The position numbers and the translations under genes are program-made. The notes under the pieces were generated by a model that worked only from the letters and a program-made list of their open reading frames with translations, made no database searches and was not told the origin of the DNA. From positions 1-64,000 of the forward strand of contig CAKSAM010000008.1 of NCBI GenBank assembly GCA_934436245.1: 64,000 nucleotides of DNA. Reading direction: 5' to 3'. Positions 24,767 to 35,307 of the stretch are shown piece after piece (positions within the stretch are counted from its first letter, which is position 1; each line of letters starts with the position of its first letter). The stretch is from an uncultured Acetatifactor sp. GTDB lineage: Bacteria; Bacillota; Clostridia; Lachnospirales; Lachnospiraceae.

Positions 24767-25953
24767 ATAAAACAAAAGGCCTCGATTTCATTAAAAGATA
24801 TACCATGATCCTCGTATTGATCGTAGTTACGGCATTCTTCGCATGGAGGACGGGAGGAGCGATCCTGCTTCCCATGAATGTCAGCAGCCTGATCTCTCAG
24901 AATGCATATGTGTTCATTCTGGCAACGGGTATGTTACTTTGTATCCTGACCGGTGGTAACATCGATCTGTCGGTTGGTTCCGTGGTATGCTTCGTTGGAG
25001 CCATTGGTGCGGTTCTCATGGTCAACATGAAGATGAACATGTGGCTGACGATTCTGATCATGTTCGTCATCGGTACACTGATCGGTGCTTTCCAGGGCTT
25101 CTGGATCGCTTATGTGAGAATTCCTCCTTTCATCGTAACACTGGCTGGTATGCTGGCATTCCGTGGCTTGAGTAACGTAGTCCTGCAGGGTATGACAGTA
25201 TCCATTAAGGATTGTACCACTTTCGTAAATCTGTTCGGTGGCGGTGCGGATTGTTATATCCCCGATTTCTTTGGAAACGGCCCCATCAATCTGACCTGTA
25301 TATTTGCAGGTGTGCTGGCAGCAGTGATCTTTGCAGTACTTCAGTTAAAGAACAGAGCAGATAAAGTAAAAAAGGGTTATGAAGCTCCCAGTCTTGGAGC
25401 TACCATTGGTAAGATCGCAGTGATCGCTGTTGTGATCCTGGCATTCAGTTATCGTCTGGCACAGCATAAAGGTATTCCCAGCGTACTGATCTGGGTACTG
25501 ATCGTTATCATGGTATATGGTTATATTACTTCCAATACTACCGTAGGACGTTACTTCTATGCAGTAGGTGGTAATGAAAAGGCAACCAAGTTATCCGGTA
25601 TCAACACCAACAAGGTGTACTTCTTAGCTTATATGAACATGGGCTTCCTGGCAGCACTGGCAGGTATGGTAACCATCGCCCGTATGACATCCGCACAGCC
25701 GACTTATGGTCAGAACTACGAGATGGATGCCATCGGATCCTGCTTCATCGGTGGTGCCTCCGCATACGGCGGAACCGGAACCGTCCCCGGCGTTATCGTA
25801 GGTGCGGTACTGATGGGTGTTATTAACCTGGGTATGTCCCTGATGGGTGTCGATCAGAATATGCAGAAGGTAGTCAAGGGTCTGGTACTTCTGGCAGCAG
25901 TTATCTTCGATGTAGTATCCAAACGTGGTGGAAAATTAATTGCCAAGAATTAA
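24763..25953 (+). CDS. mmsB: Multiple-monosaccharide ABC transporter permease
   Basis: The 396-residue membrane protein has about ten hydrophobic segments and the BPD_transp_2 features of sugar permeases: [58 protein letters not shown], and [20 protein letters not shown]. Its ATG overlaps the mmsA stop (ATGA). It completes the ChvE-MmsA-MmsB importer. Confidence 0.93.
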   Translation: MNKTKGLDFIKRYTMILVLIVVTAFFAWRTGGAILLPMNVSSLISQNAYVFILATGMLLCILTGGNIDLSVGSVVCFVGAIGAVLMVNMKMNMWLTILIMFVIGTLIGAFQGFWIAYVRIPPFIVTLAGMLAFRGLSNVVLQGMTVSIKDCTTFVNLFGGGADCYIPDFFGNGPINLTCIFAGVLAAVIFAVLQLKNRADKVKKGYEAPSLGATIGKIAVIAVVILAFSYRLAQHKGIPSVLIWVLIVIMVYGYITSNTTVGRYFYAVGGNEKATKLSGINTNKVYFLAYMNMGFLAALAGMVTIARMTSAQPTYGQNYEMDAIGSCFIGGASAYGGTGTVPGVIVGAVLMGVINLGMSLMGVDQNMQKVVKGLVLLAAVIFDVVSKRGGKLIAKN

Positions 25954-25970
25954 TTTCTACATATCTAATC

Positions 25971-26007
25971 AAAAGGGGCCCGGCGCTTTTGTGCTGCAGG
26001 CCCTTTT
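25971..26007 (+). terminator. Hairpin after mmsB
   Basis: AAAAGGGGCC pairs with GGCCCTTTT with one bulged G. The T run is within the stem, so termination may be partial and the chemoreceptor gene partly co-transcribed. Confidence 0.65.
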
Positions 26008-26047
26008 GATGCTAGTACTATTTATTCGTTGCGTATAGGAGAAGAGT

Positions 26048-27823
26048 ATGGGTAAGGGAAAAAGACAACGGAATAAAGAAAATGTGGGAAAGCGAAAAAG
26101 AGGAGTCGGCATCGGCATTAAGATCATGGGGTTGTTGCTGCTTCTGGCAATTACGGCGATCAGCTGTGTCGGAGTGTTGGTATGGACGTTACAGAGTGTG
26201 ATCGGAACGAGTGATCGGATCGTATCCGAACAGGTTGCGGAGCAGGAAAAGATAAGCGGACTTTCCAGACAGTTCACTTATATCAACAGTCAGGTGCTCA
26301 CCCATGTCATGACTACCAACAGTGTGACCATGGATACTCTGTCCGAGAAAATTTTGCAGGATATTACAGATATGGAACAGCAGATAGAGGAATTCGGCGA
26401 CCTGCTTTCCGAGGGGGATGAGCGTAAAGAAGCACTGGACAGTGCCTCTGCAGAACTGGCGAAATACAGGAAGACGGTGGAGAGTCTGCTGGTCACCAGT
26501 GCCGAGAACAAAACCCAGGCATATGTATCTGCCACATCCAACCTTCCGATGTTTAATGAACATATCGAAAATTACATGAACCGGATGCTGGAGATCACAG
26601 CGCAGGAAATGGAACAGGCCCAGGGACAGATGGAGCAGAGTGCTGCCAGAGTGCCGGGGATCATTTCCGTGGCAAGTATTGCGTTACTTGTGGTAGTGAT
26701 CGTGATCATGCTGGGACTGCAGCTGTGGGTCATCGGTCCGGTGAAAAAGGCAACGAAACAGGTGGATGAGCTGGTAGAGGGAATCCGCTGCAACAAAGGA
26801 GATATTACCAAAAGAATTCATGTGGGATCGAGAGATGAAGTGGGAAGACTGGCCATTGCCATTAATGACCTGGTAGCCCAGATGCAGATCATCATCAGAG
26901 CCATCACCGAGGGCTGTGGACAGATGGAAGAAAAGCAGGCTGACATTATCTCCAATGTGGAAAAAGTAAATGCCACTGCGGATCATACCATGCAGAATCT
27001 GGGTGTAATGTCCGAGGGAATGCAACTGGTGACAGGGGCAATCGGAGGTGTACAACAGGATACCGGTGTATTGGATCACACGGTGGAAAATATGCTGGAA
27101 GTAGCCCAGAACGGAAGAGACTATGCGGCGGATATCAAGGAAAAAGCCGGTAAAATGAAAGTGACAGCGGTGGAGAGCAAGCAGGAGGCAACGCTTGTCA
27201 TGAAGGAGATTGACACGGCTATGACAGAATCCATCGCCAACAGCAGGCAGATCCACAAGATCACAGAACTGACGGAAGAGATTCTGGGAATTGCCGGAAC
27301 CACAAATCTGCTGGCACTGAATGCGTCCATTGAGGCAGCAAGGGCAGGAGAAGCCGGCCGTGGATTCGCCGTTGTGGCAGAGGAAATCCGCAAACTGGCC
27401 GACAGCTCCAGAGAATCTGCCAACAATATCCAGGAGATCAGCAATCGTGTAGTGGAGAGCGTAGAGGAACTATCCGAGAACGCCACCAGACTGCTGGAAT
27501 TTATGAATACCAGAGTTATGAAAGATTATGATGCACTGGAGGATACCGGCAGCAACTATCATGAAGCGGCAGATCATGTGGATGAAATGATGAACGAATT
27601 CGGACAGAAGATCGACGAACTGCTGTCGGTACTGCAGAATGTCAATACTGCCAATACACAGATGGAAGCAACTGTGGGAGACAGTACGGAAAAGCTGTCT
27701 GTGGTAGAGAAAAACAACCAGGGACTGCAGCAGGAGATGAAGGATATTTCTTATGCAGTGGAGGAACTGGCGGCCGCAGCAGGGCAGTTAAAAGAAAGCA
27801 TTCGTTGTTTTACGGTGGTATAA
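26048..27823 (+). CDS. Methyl-accepting chemotaxis protein
   Basis: The 591-residue receptor has a basic N-terminus, two membrane helices (about 21-45 and 206-231), an extracytoplasmic four-helix-type sensor between them, a HAMP domain ([20 protein letters not shown]) and the conserved signalling hairpin [20 protein letters not shown] followed by [15 protein letters not shown]. It implies a motile host with CheA/CheW elsewhere. It sits directly after the sugar importer in the same orientation, so it may report on the same sugars, perhaps through ChvE; this is inference from position. Confidence 0.92.
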   Translation: MGKGKRQRNKENVGKRKRGVGIGIKIMGLLLLLAITAISCVGVLVWTLQSVIGTSDRIVSEQVAEQEKISGLSRQFTYINSQVLTHVMTTNSVTMDTLSEKILQDITDMEQQIEEFGDLLSEGDERKEALDSASAELAKYRKTVESLLVTSAENKTQAYVSATSNLPMFNEHIENYMNRMLEITAQEMEQAQGQMEQSAARVPGIISVASIALLVVVIVIMLGLQLWVIGPVKKATKQVDELVEGIRCNKGDITKRIHVGSRDEVGRLAIAINDLVAQMQIIIRAITEGCGQMEEKQADIISNVEKVNATADHTMQNLGVMSEGMQLVTGAIGGVQQDTGVLDHTVENMLEVAQNGRDYAADIKEKAGKMKVTAVESKQEATLVMKEIDTAMTESIANSRQIHKITELTEEILGIAGTTNLLALNASIEAARAGEAGRGFAVVAEEIRKLADSSRESANNIQEISNRVVESVEELSENATRLLEFMNTRVMKDYDALEDTGSNYHEAADHVDEMMNEFGQKIDELLSVLQNVNTANTQMEATVGDSTEKLSVVEKNNQGLQQEMKDISYAVEELAAAAGQLKESIRCFTVV

Positions 27824-27836
27824 TAGACAGAAAAAT

Positions 27837-27876
27837 AAAATGCACGGGATTCCCATTGGGAATTACCGTGCATTTT
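27837..27876. terminator. Bidirectional terminator between MCP and CYTH genes
   Basis: AAAATGCACGG (27837-27847) pairs with CCGTGCATTTT (27866-27876) around an inner ATTCCC/GGGAAT hairpin. Both strands end in T runs, which suits the two convergent genes. Confidence 0.8.
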
Positions 27877-27914
27877 ACCGTGCGTTTTGCGGCGTACGTC
27901 GTTGTATTTACATT

Positions 27915-28424
27915 TTAGGAATTTTCCGGTGCGTGATGTAGTTCCAGCGCCAGATAGGAATTGTGGTATTCCTTACAGTAAGTCACATCTTTGTCAAACC
28001 ATGCGGGAGGGACAAATGCCTCTGCCGCTTCTTTGCTTCCGAACTCCACTTCTGCCATGATCAGAGGGGCGAAGGGGGCATCAAAAACATCCAGCTCAAT
28101 GGTCAGGGAATAATCTGCCGGAGGAGTGGGAAAGCCTTCTTTGAATCCGGGATGCTCCAGCGGGATCAGATAGCGTCTTTTGGAGATCACGCTGCCGTCG
28201 GCTTTTTCCCGTAAATGATAATAAGACACTTCGTTCAGCGGAAGATTGCTCTCATCTCTGGCCATCATGCCGCTGCCTTTGTAAGTGAGATAATATTCAT
28301 CGTCCTGTTTTCTGGCTCTGACCACAGGATTATAATTCAGATATACCTGCTCGATATGATGAGAAGGATAGCTTTCGAGATTTTCAGGTAGGGATTTCAG
28401 AGTAAATTTCCGTTCGATTTCCAT
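27915..28424 (-). CDS. CYTH domain protein (triphosphate tunnel metalloenzyme)
   Basis: The 169-residue protein starts with the diagnostic MEIERKF and has charged strands VRARKQDDEYYLTYK, SKRRYLI, TIELDVFD and MAEVEFGS that line the tunnel in this family. Members hydrolyse inorganic tripolyphosphate or nucleoside triphosphates; a few make cAMP. Without a neighbouring CHAD domain or partner gene the substrate is open. It is transcribed opposite to its neighbours from a promoter at 28518-28547. Confidence 0.9.
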   Translation of the reverse strand: MEIERKFTLKSLPENLESYPSHHIEQVYLNYNPVVRARKQDDEYYLTYKGSGMMARDESNLPLNEVSYYHLREKADGSVISKRRYLIPLEHPGFKEGFPTPPADYSLTIELDVFDAPFAPLIMAEVEFGSKEAAEAFVPPAWFDKDVTYCKEYHNSYLALELHHAPENS

Positions 28425-28725
28425 AATGCCTCATTTCTGTATTTCTATTCGTAAATACAAATCTACTGTTTGTCCGCATGCTGTTCTGATACCTTGTGCT
28501 TGTAACAATACCCTTTAAGTATAACATGATGCTTCTTGAAAATACAATGAAATTGTTACAGTTTGGTCACGAAAAGCCAGAACAGTAACCTGTTTTAAGC
28601 AAATATCTGCCCATGGGAATTGAATTACGATGTTAAATTGTGTATACTAAACGTAAATGTGCAAAGTAAAGAGTGATCATGTTACTGCACCTTTAACATG
28701 AGAGAATGGAAAGAGAGGTAGAACC
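28425..28725. promoter_or_regulatory. Divergent intergenic region with promoters for CYTH and DJ-1 genes
   Basis: Minus strand: TTGTAT (28547-28542), 18 bases, TATACT (28523-28518) for the CYTH gene. Plus strand: TTGAAT (28620-28625), 17 bases, TATACT (28643-28648) for the DJ-1 gene. I see no RNA gene or repeat here. Confidence 0.6.
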
Positions 28726-29277
28726 GTGAGTAAGATAGCAATTTTTCTGGCAAATGGGTTTGAAGAAATAGAAGGTCTGACGGTAGTGGATATCTGCCGC
28801 AGATGCGGACTGACCATCGATATGGTGTCCATTACGGAAGAAAAACAGGTGATGGGATCACATAAGATTCCGGTGACTGCGGACATGACGTTGTCTCAGG
28901 TTGATTTTACACAATATGATTGTCTGGTACTGCCCGGAGGCGGACTGGGCACAAAGAATCTGGAGGCCTGTGAGCTGCTGATGCAGCAGATCGATACATT
29001 TTATGCAGCAGGAAAGTATATTGCGGCAATTTGTGCGGCTCCCAGCATTTTCGGGCACAGAGGAATTTTAAAAGGGAAGAGAGCATGCTCTTACCCCTGC
29101 TTTGAGGATCATCTGGAGGGTGCGGCAGTGACTGCAGGACCTGTGGAGGTGGATGGCAACGTGATCACTTCCCGTGGAATGGGAACGTCCATTCCCTTCG
29201 GTCTGGCAATTGCCGGTGTATTCTGCGGACAGGATAAGGCAGATGCCTGTGCCCACTCCATTGTATTTCAGCCGTAA
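28726..29277 (+). CDS. DJ-1/PfpI family protein
   Basis: The start is GTG at 28726, behind AGAGAGG. The 183-residue protein has the DJ-1 pattern: FLANGFEEIEGLTVVDICRR with the conserved Glu, LVLPGGGLGTKNL, and AAICAAPSIF with the nucleophile Cys at about 105 followed by GILKGKRACSYPCF. Family members detoxify glyoxals or act as redox-sensitive chaperones. It is a separate gene upstream of gmd with its own promoter. Confidence 0.9.
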   Translation: MSKIAIFLANGFEEIEGLTVVDICRRCGLTIDMVSITEEKQVMGSHKIPVTADMTLSQVDFTQYDCLVLPGGGLGTKNLEACELLMQQIDTFYAAGKYIAAICAAPSIFGHRGILKGKRACSYPCFEDHLEGAAVTAGPVEVDGNVITSRGMGTSIPFGLAIAGVFCGQDKADACAHSIVFQP

Positions 29278-29306
29278 GCAGCTGAAGAGAAAGACGAGGA
29301 CAAAGA

Positions 29307-30374
29307 ATGAAAAAAGCATTGATTACAGGAATTACCGGACAGGACGGTTCTTATCTGGCAGAGTTCCTGCTGGAAAAAGGATATGAAGTACATGGACTGA
29401 TCCGGAGATCTTCCATTAGCAATACCGGTCGTATCGACCATCTGATCCGTGAGGATAAAATTATCCTTCATGGTGGAGATATGACGGACTCCACCAGTCT
29501 GGTGCGTATCATCGGAGAGGTGAGACCGGATGAAATTTATAATCTGGGAGCGCAGAGCCATGTACAGGTAAGCTTTGAGGCACCGGAATATGCCGGTGAT
29601 GTGGATGCTCTGGGAGTATTACGTATTCTGGAGGCTGTGCGCATGGTGGGACTTGCGGAGACCTGCCGTATCTATCAGGCATCTACTTCTGAATTGTATG
29701 GCCGTGTGGAAGAGGTACCACAGAACGAGAATACCCCGTTCCATCCCTACAGCCCGTATGCGGTGGCAAAACAGTACGGCTTCTGGATCGTGAAGGAATA
29801 CAGAGAAGCTTATAATATGTTCGCAGTCAATGGTATTCTGTTCAACCATGAGTCTGAACGCCGTGGGGAAAATTTTGTCACCCGTAAGATCACATTGGCA
29901 GCCGGCAGGATCGCCTGTGGTATCCAGGACAAGCTCTATCTGGGCAATCTGGATTCCAAGAGAGACTGGGGCTATGCGAAGGACTACGTGGAATGTATGT
30001 GGCTGATGCTGCAGCATGATAAGCCGGAGGATTTCGTCATTGCTACCGGGGTACAGCATACCGTGAGGGAATTTACCACACTGGCATTCCGCCATGTGGG
30101 AATCGAGCTGGAATGGCAGGGCAGCGGCATCCATGAAAAAGGCATCAACAAGGCCAACGACAAGGTGGTCGTAGAGGTCAGCGAGGCCTTTTACCGTCCC
30201 ACCGATGTGGTCAATCTGTGGGGAGACCCCACCAAGGCCCGCACTGTGCTGGGATGGAATCCCCAGAAAACCAGCTATGAAGAGTTGTGCCGCCTGATGG
30301 CAGAGCATGATCTGAAGCTGGCGAAGGCCGAAGCGGTAGTGTTGAAGGAAACCGCAGAATCACAGGAGAAATAA
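29307..30374 (+). CDS. gmd: GDP-mannose 4,6-dehydratase
   Basis: It converts GDP-mannose to GDP-4-keto-6-deoxymannose, the first step of GDP-L-fucose synthesis. The 355 residues show the NADP Rossmann motif [15 protein letters not shown], the STSELYG and [11 protein letters not shown] catalytic segments (Ser/Thr, Tyr and Lys), [18 protein letters not shown] and the C-terminal [18 protein letters not shown]. fcl follows 22 bases later, forming the complete two-step pathway. Confidence 0.96.
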   Translation: MKKALITGITGQDGSYLAEFLLEKGYEVHGLIRRSSISNTGRIDHLIREDKIILHGGDMTDSTSLVRIIGEVRPDEIYNLGAQSHVQVSFEAPEYAGDVDALGVLRILEAVRMVGLAETCRIYQASTSELYGRVEEVPQNENTPFHPYSPYAVAKQYGFWIVKEYREAYNMFAVNGILFNHESERRGENFVTRKITLAAGRIACGIQDKLYLGNLDSKRDWGYAKDYVECMWLMLQHDKPEDFVIATGVQHTVREFTTLAFRHVGIELEWQGSGIHEKGINKANDKVVVEVSEAFYRPTDVVNLWGDPTKARTVLGWNPQKTSYEELCRLMAEHDLKLAKAEAVVLKETAESQEK

Positions 30375-30396
30375 AGAGAGGAAGTACCATAATATC

Positions 30397-31338
30397 ATGG
30401 AAAAAGACGCAAAAATATATGTAGCCGGTCACAAGGGTATGGTGGGAAGCGCTATCTGCAGAGCACTTGAGAGAAACGGATATACCAATATTATCACCCG
30501 CAGCCATAAGGAACTGGATCTGTGCAGACAGGATGCTGTGGAGGCTTTCTTTGCAGAGGAGAAGCCGGATTATGTGTTCCTGGCAGCAGCCAAGGTAGGC
30601 GGCATTATGGCCAACAGTGAGGCACTGGCGGATTTCATGTATGAGAATATGATCCTGGAGATGAATGTGATCCATGCTGCATGGCAGAATAACTGCAGGA
30701 AGCTGATGTTTTTAGGCAGCAGCTGTATCTATCCCCGTATGGCTCCCCAGCCCATGAAGGAGAGCTGCCTGCTGACTTCTGAGCTGGAAAAGACCAATGA
30801 GGCATATGCACTGGCGAAAATCTCCGGACTGAAATACTGTGAGTTCCTGAACAGACAGTACGGAACCGATTATATCAGTGTCATGCCCACGAATCTGTAC
30901 GGTCCCAATGACAATTACCATCCCACCCACAGCCATGTGCTTCCGGCACTGATCCGCCGTTTCCATGAGGCAAAGGTGTCCGGTGCCAAGGAAGTAGTCT
31001 GCTGGGGAACCGGAACGCCCCTGCGGGAATTCCTCTATGTGGATGATCTGGCAGATGCCTGCGTCTATCTGATGAACACCTACAGTGGCAATGAGACGGT
31101 GAACCTGGGCACCGGCAAGGAACTGACCATCCGGGAGCTGACGGAACTGGTGGCAAAGGTCGTAGGCTATACCGGTGAGATCAAATGGGATTCCAGCAAG
31201 CCGGACGGAACTCCCAGAAAGCTGCTGGATGTCAGCAAGCTGGAAAGTCTGGGCTACCATTATACGACGGAACTGGAAGACGGTATCCGCCTGACTTATG
31301 AGGATTTCCTCAACAATCCCATGCGTGCGGAGCGCTGA
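30397..31338 (+). CDS. fcl: GDP-L-fucose synthase
   Basis: This epimerase-reductase completes GDP-L-fucose synthesis from the Gmd product. The 313 residues contain [16 protein letters not shown] (NADP binding), [19 protein letters not shown] with the catalytic Ser/Cys, [14 protein letters not shown] (Tyr and Lys) and [24 protein letters not shown]. No fucosyltransferase or capsule gene is adjacent, so the product probably serves a distant glycan locus. Confidence 0.96.
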   Translation: MEKDAKIYVAGHKGMVGSAICRALERNGYTNIITRSHKELDLCRQDAVEAFFAEEKPDYVFLAAAKVGGIMANSEALADFMYENMILEMNVIHAAWQNNCRKLMFLGSSCIYPRMAPQPMKESCLLTSELEKTNEAYALAKISGLKYCEFLNRQYGTDYISVMPTNLYGPNDNYHPTHSHVLPALIRRFHEAKVSGAKEVVCWGTGTPLREFLYVDDLADACVYLMNTYSGNETVNLGTGKELTIRELTELVAKVVGYTGEIKWDSSKPDGTPRKLLDVSKLESLGYHYTTELEDGIRLTYEDFLNNPMRAER

Positions 31339-31400
31339 TGGTTCCGGGCGTAGACGGTGTAAGACGGCAGGACGGCCCTGGAAAGGATGAAGTGGACAGA

Positions 31401-32780
31401 ATGAATGATTTTCGGAAGACGGCACAGGAGATGCTGGAATTTATAAGAATAAGCCCTACCTGTTTTCATGCAGTGGCCAATATCGGCACGATGCTGGAGA
31501 CAGCGGGCTTTCAGCAGCTGCAGGAAAGGGAAGAGTGGAAGCTGGAAAGGGGCGGACGGTATTATACGAAACGCAATGATTCTTCTGTTATCGCATTTGC
31601 GATTCCGGAAAAGGAGACCGATATCAGGGGCTTCCATATGGCAGCAGCCCACAGTGATTCTCCCTGCTTTAAGATCAAGGAGAAGCCGGAACTGGTCGTG
31701 GAGGAACATTATCTGCGGTTAAACACCGAAAAATACGGCGGCATGATCCTGTCCACCTGGCTGGACAGACCGCTCTCCGTTGCCGGGAGACTGGCTGTGA
31801 AGAACGGTAACGGTATAGAGGGCAGACTGGTGAATATCGACAGAGATCTCTGCGTGATCCCCAATGTGGCCATCCATATGAACCGGGAAATGAACAAGGG
31901 TGTGGAGTACAATCCGCAGGTGGATCTGCTGCCTTTGTTTGCGGATGTAACATTTGATGCACACGATGCACATACTGCATACGATGCACAAACCGCATAC
32001 GATGCACAGACCGCATCGGAGAATGCGGAGGAACAGCCGGAAACAGTAGAGAAGCCTACGCTGGCAGCGTTGGCAGCAGAAGCGGCAGGCGTGGACGCTG
32101 AGACGATTCTCGGAGAAGACCTGTTCCTGTACACCAGACAGGAAGGAAAATTTCTGGGAGCAAAAGGAGAATTTGTACTGTCTCCCAGACTGGATGATCT
32201 GCAGAGTGCTTTTGCACTGGCAAAAGCTTTTACGGAGAGTACGCCTGTAGACTATATCAATCTCTGCGCAGTATTTGATAATGAAGAAGTAGGAAGCGGT
32301 ACCAGACAGGGCGCCGATTCCACTTTTCTGGAAGATACCTTACAGCGGATCACAGAGGGACTGCAGGAGGGGCACAGCACCTATCTGCGCTGGGTGGCAG
32401 ACAGCTTCCTGATCTCTGCGGACAATGCCCATGCGGTACATCCCAACCATCCGGAAAAAGCAGACCCTGCCAACCGCCCGTATCTAAACGGCGGAATCGT
32501 CATTAAATATCATGGCAGCCAGAAATACACCACTGACGGTATTTCGGCGGCCAGAATGAAGGATTACTGCGAACGGGCGAAGGTGCCTTACCAGACCTAT
32601 GCCAACCGTTCCGACATTGCGGGAGGTTCCACCCTGGGTAATATTTCCACAGCCCATGTATCGGTGTCCAGCGTGGACATCGGACTGCCCCAGCTGGCCA
32701 TGCATTCCGCTGTGGAGACAGCAGGCATGATGGATACGGAATATGCAGTACGGGCGCTGAAGGAATTCTGGGGCGAATGA
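31401..32780 (+). CDS. M18 family aminopeptidase with a repeat-bearing insertion
   Basis: The cytoplasmic zinc exopeptidase (459 residues from 31401; an in-frame ATG at 31338 also exists) has HMAAAHSDSPCFKIK, SPRLDDLQSAFA, FDNEEVGSGTRQGA, DNAHAVHPNHPEK and GGSTLGNI, the metal and catalytic motifs of the aspartyl aminopeptidase family. A stretch at about residues 186-235 is an Ala/Asp/Gln-rich insert with three 18-bp repeats, between LLPLFADV and LGEDLFLY, where family members normally have a shorter loop. It follows fcl closely and may be co-transcribed. Confidence 0.9.
   Translation: MNDFRKTAQEMLEFIRISPTCFHAVANIGTMLETAGFQQLQEREEWKLERGGRYYTKRNDSSVIAFAIPEKETDIRGFHMAAAHSDSPCFKIKEKPELVVEEHYLRLNTEKYGGMILSTWLDRPLSVAGRLAVKNGNGIEGRLVNIDRDLCVIPNVAIHMNREMNKGVEYNPQVDLLPLFADVTFDAHDAHTAYDAQTAYDAQTASENAEEQPETVEKPTLAALAAEAAGVDAETILGEDLFLYTRQEGKFLGAKGEFVLSPRLDDLQSAFALAKAFTESTPVDYINLCAVFDNEEVGSGTRQGADSTFLEDTLQRITEGLQEGHSTYLRWVADSFLISADNAHAVHPNHPEKADPANRPYLNGGIVIKYHGSQKYTTDGISAARMKDYCERAKVPYQTYANRSDIAGGSTLGNISTAHVSVSSVDIGLPQLAMHSAVETAGMMDTEYAVRALKEFWGE
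31965..32018 (+). repeat. Three 18-bp in-frame tandem repeats inside the M18 gene
   Basis: Units begin GATGCACA at 31965, 31983 and 32001, and encode DAHTAY, DAQTAY and DAQTAS. A partial unit precedes at 31956. Confidence 0.88.
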
Positions 32781-32902
32781 TTTCGGCAGCGGAAATCCTT
32801 AAAAAAGTATAAAAAGCATGGAAGCACTTGAAAGTTCCATGCGAAAAGTGCATATTTAGAATACAGGAAAAGATAAAAAAGATACGAAAGAAGGTTGAAG
32901 TT

Positions 32903-33304
32903 ATGTTTGAAATGAAACCGGAATACTATATTGGAATTGACATGATCGATCAGGAGCATAAACAGTTGTTTGACTATGCCGGTGAAGCATACGATCTGCT
33001 GCAGGAAGAGTTTACACCCGACAAGTATGACAAGATCGATGCAATTCTGGAAAAACTGCGTGATTATACCGTAAAACATTTTTCAGATGAAGAAGCGTAT
33101 ATGGAATCCATCCAGTACAAAAAGATTTTTACCCAGAAGATCCAGCATCAGGAATTTATCAACAAACTGGATGAATTTATTGATCAGCATGAGAAAGATG
33201 AAGGAAATCAGGATGAGCAGATCATGGATATTCTGAACTACCTGACAGACTGGCTGATCAACCATATCCTTCATGTGGATGGACAGATTCCGAAGGAAGC
33301 GTAG
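32903..33304 (+). CDS. Bacteriohemerythrin
   Basis: The start at 32903 (MFEMKPEYYIGID) follows AAAGAAGG. The 133-residue four-helix protein has the di-iron ligands of hemerythrin in order: His in DQEHKQLF, His and Glu in HFSDEEAYME, His in HQEFINKL, and HILHVD near the C-terminus. Such proteins bind O2 or NO and in strict anaerobes are thought to scavenge or sense oxygen. It is a free-standing single domain. Confidence 0.93.
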   Translation: MFEMKPEYYIGIDMIDQEHKQLFDYAGEAYDLLQEEFTPDKYDKIDAILEKLRDYTVKHFSDEEAYMESIQYKKIFTQKIQHQEFINKLDEFIDQHEKDEGNQDEQIMDILNYLTDWLINHILHVDGQIPKEA

Positions 33305-33396
33305 GAGAGTGGAAGATGATTTCCCCGGCTTTCGTGAATAGTTTGGTATAGCCTGCATACGATGTAGGAAATACAGGAACGAGGACGGAAATTCTG

Positions 33397-35301
33397 ATGG
33401 ATCAGAAGCTGGAGAACATCCTGAACCTTGCATTAGAGACCCCGGAGGAAGAACGGGAACAGACGGAGAGTCTGAATGTCGGCTACAGCGCAGAGAGCCG
33501 CAGCTGGGAGCTGATCGTAAAATATCATGGCAGTCTGGATGGACTGCGGGAACAGAATATTGTGGTGGAAGAGCTGATTGCCGGATATGCAATCCTTACG
33601 GTACCGGAGACACTGGTAGATACCGTATCGGAAGCCCCACAGATCGAGTATGTGGAAAAGCCTAAGCGGTTTTATTACCAGCAGACAGATCCGGACAGTG
33701 CATCCTGTTTTCCGCCGGTGACAAGAAGAACGCCCTTTCTGAACGGAAGGGGCGTTCTTTTGGCTGTTCTGGATTCCGGGATCACCTGGGATCTGGAGGT
33801 GTTCCGAAAACCAGACGGCAGTACTAGGATACGGTATTTATGGGACCAGACGGTACCATGGGACCAGACGGTACCATGGGATCAGACGGTACCATCGGAT
33901 CAGACAATTCCGGGAAAACAGGCCGCATCACGGGAGCAGGAGACGCTGCGGAATCCGACATTGCCACAGAATCAGATAGCGCCGGAGGAAACGGGCGATA
34001 CGGGATATGGGAGGACACCGGATGGATTTCCCATCGGGACTGAATATACGGAGGAGGAAATCAACCGGGCACTGAACAGCAGTGTACTGGAACGGTACGG
34101 CCTGATCCCCAGCAGGGATCTGACCGGCCACGGAACGGCAGTGGCCGGGATCGCCGCCGGGAGAAGTGCGGACGGTCTCTATACCGGGGCGGCCCCGGAG
34201 GCGGAACTGATCATCGTGAAACTGGGACTTCCCAGGGAGAAAGGTTTTCCCCGGACTACGGAGATTATGAGAGGCGTTACTTATGCGCTGCGGAAAGCCA
34301 GACAGTTAAATATGCCTCTTGTCATCAATTTGAGCTTCGGCAACAGCTACGGTTCCCATGACGGAAGCTCTCTGCTGGAGAGGTTTTTGGACAATGCTTC
34401 GGAGATCGGCAGGACGGTGATATGCGTTGGCAGTGGCAACGAAGGAGCCGCCAGAGGACATTTTGCCGGCAATATAACGAGAGACAGCCGCGTGGAACTG
34501 GCTGTAAGCAATTATGAGAGAAACCTGAATATACAGCTATGGAAAAATTACAGTGATGTGTTCCGGATAAGACTGCAGGCCCCGGGAGGTGAGAAAGCAG
34601 AATTGTCCACAAATATCCAGGGAGGAAAATACTCGCTGGAATTGGAACAGACCAGAATACTGGTCTATCTGGGAGAGCCTCTGCCCTATGCGGTGGCACA
34701 GGAAATCTATCTGGACATGATCCCGGCAGAGGGAAGCTACATCAATGCAGGGATCTGGACGATCCGGCTGGAACCGGTAGTGACCGTGACAGGACAATAT
34801 TATCTGTATCTCCCGGCGGGAAGCGGAATCGGGGAGAGTACCGGATTCTACCGTGCCACACCCCAGGTGACACTGACCATTCCGTCTACCGCAGCCAAGG
34901 TCATCACCGTGGGAGCCTATGACCCGGTCTATGATACCTATGCCGATTTCTCCGGCAGAGGCTATGCGGATAGCACTAGAACCATTGGTGTGGCTGCCGC
35001 AGGACTAACCAAACCGGATCTCGTGGCTCCCGGCGTGAATATCCAGGCCCCGGATGTGTACGGAAGCTTTACTCCCGTGACCGGTACCTCTTTTGCGACA
35101 CCCATTGTCAGCGGAGCAGCAGCCCTTTTGATGGAATGGGGGATCGTACGGGGGAATGATCCCTTCCTCTACGGGGAAAAGGTAAAAGCATACCTCCGAA
35201 AAGGCGCCAGACCCCTGAGGGGAGAGACGGAATACCCCAATGACCGGGTGGGGTATGGGAAACTGTGCGTGGCGGAGAGCTTCCCCAATACCATCGTTTG
35301 A
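33397..35301 (+). CDS. S8 family serine peptidase (Csp-like)
   Basis: The 634-residue subtilase has an inhibitor-like N-terminal segment (about 1-95) and the triad Asp126 (AVLDSGI), His245 (GHGTAVAGIAAG) and Ser565 (TGTSFATPIVSGAAA), with a large beta-rich insertion between His and Ser as in clostridial Csp germination proteases. No signal peptide is seen. Four hexapeptide repeats (WDQTVP type) lie at about residues 149-172. Its stop lies 6 bases from the convergent stop of the kinase gene, with no terminator between. A decayed copy of its 3' end is at 48080-48119. Confidence 0.88.
   Translation: MDQKLENILNLALETPEEEREQTESLNVGYSAESRSWELIVKYHGSLDGLREQNIVVEELIAGYAILTVPETLVDTVSEAPQIEYVEKPKRFYYQQTDPDSASCFPPVTRRTPFLNGRGVLLAVLDSGITWDLEVFRKPDGSTRIRYLWDQTVPWDQTVPWDQTVPSDQTIPGKQAASREQETLRNPTLPQNQIAPEETGDTGYGRTPDGFPIGTEYTEEEINRALNSSVLERYGLIPSRDLTGHGTAVAGIAAGRSADGLYTGAAPEAELIIVKLGLPREKGFPRTTEIMRGVTYALRKARQLNMPLVINLSFGNSYGSHDGSSLLERFLDNASEIGRTVICVGSGNEGAARGHFAGNITRDSRVELAVSNYERNLNIQLWKNYSDVFRIRLQAPGGEKAELSTNIQGGKYSLELEQTRILVYLGEPLPYAVAQEIYLDMIPAEGSYINAGIWTIRLEPVVTVTGQYYLYLPAGSGIGESTGFYRATPQVTLTIPSTAAKVITVGAYDPVYDTYADFSGRGYADSTRTIGVAAAGLTKPDLVAPGVNIQAPDVYGSFTPVTGTSFATPIVSGAAALLMEWGIVRGNDPFLYGEKVKAYLRKGARPLRGETEYPNDRVGYGKLCVAESFPNTIV
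33841..33912 (+). repeat. Four 18-bp in-frame tandem repeats inside the S8 gene
   Basis: TGGGACCAGACGGTACCA at 33841 and 33859 (identical), a one-base variant at 33877, and a degenerate fourth unit at 33895. They encode WDQTVP, WDQTVP, WDQTVP, SDQTIP. Confidence 0.92.
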
Positions 35302-35307
35302 CATGCA

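Noticed and set aside
33841..33912. CRISPR-like or direct-repeat array
   Set aside because: The repeats are contiguous without spacers, are in frame and lie within a coding gene.
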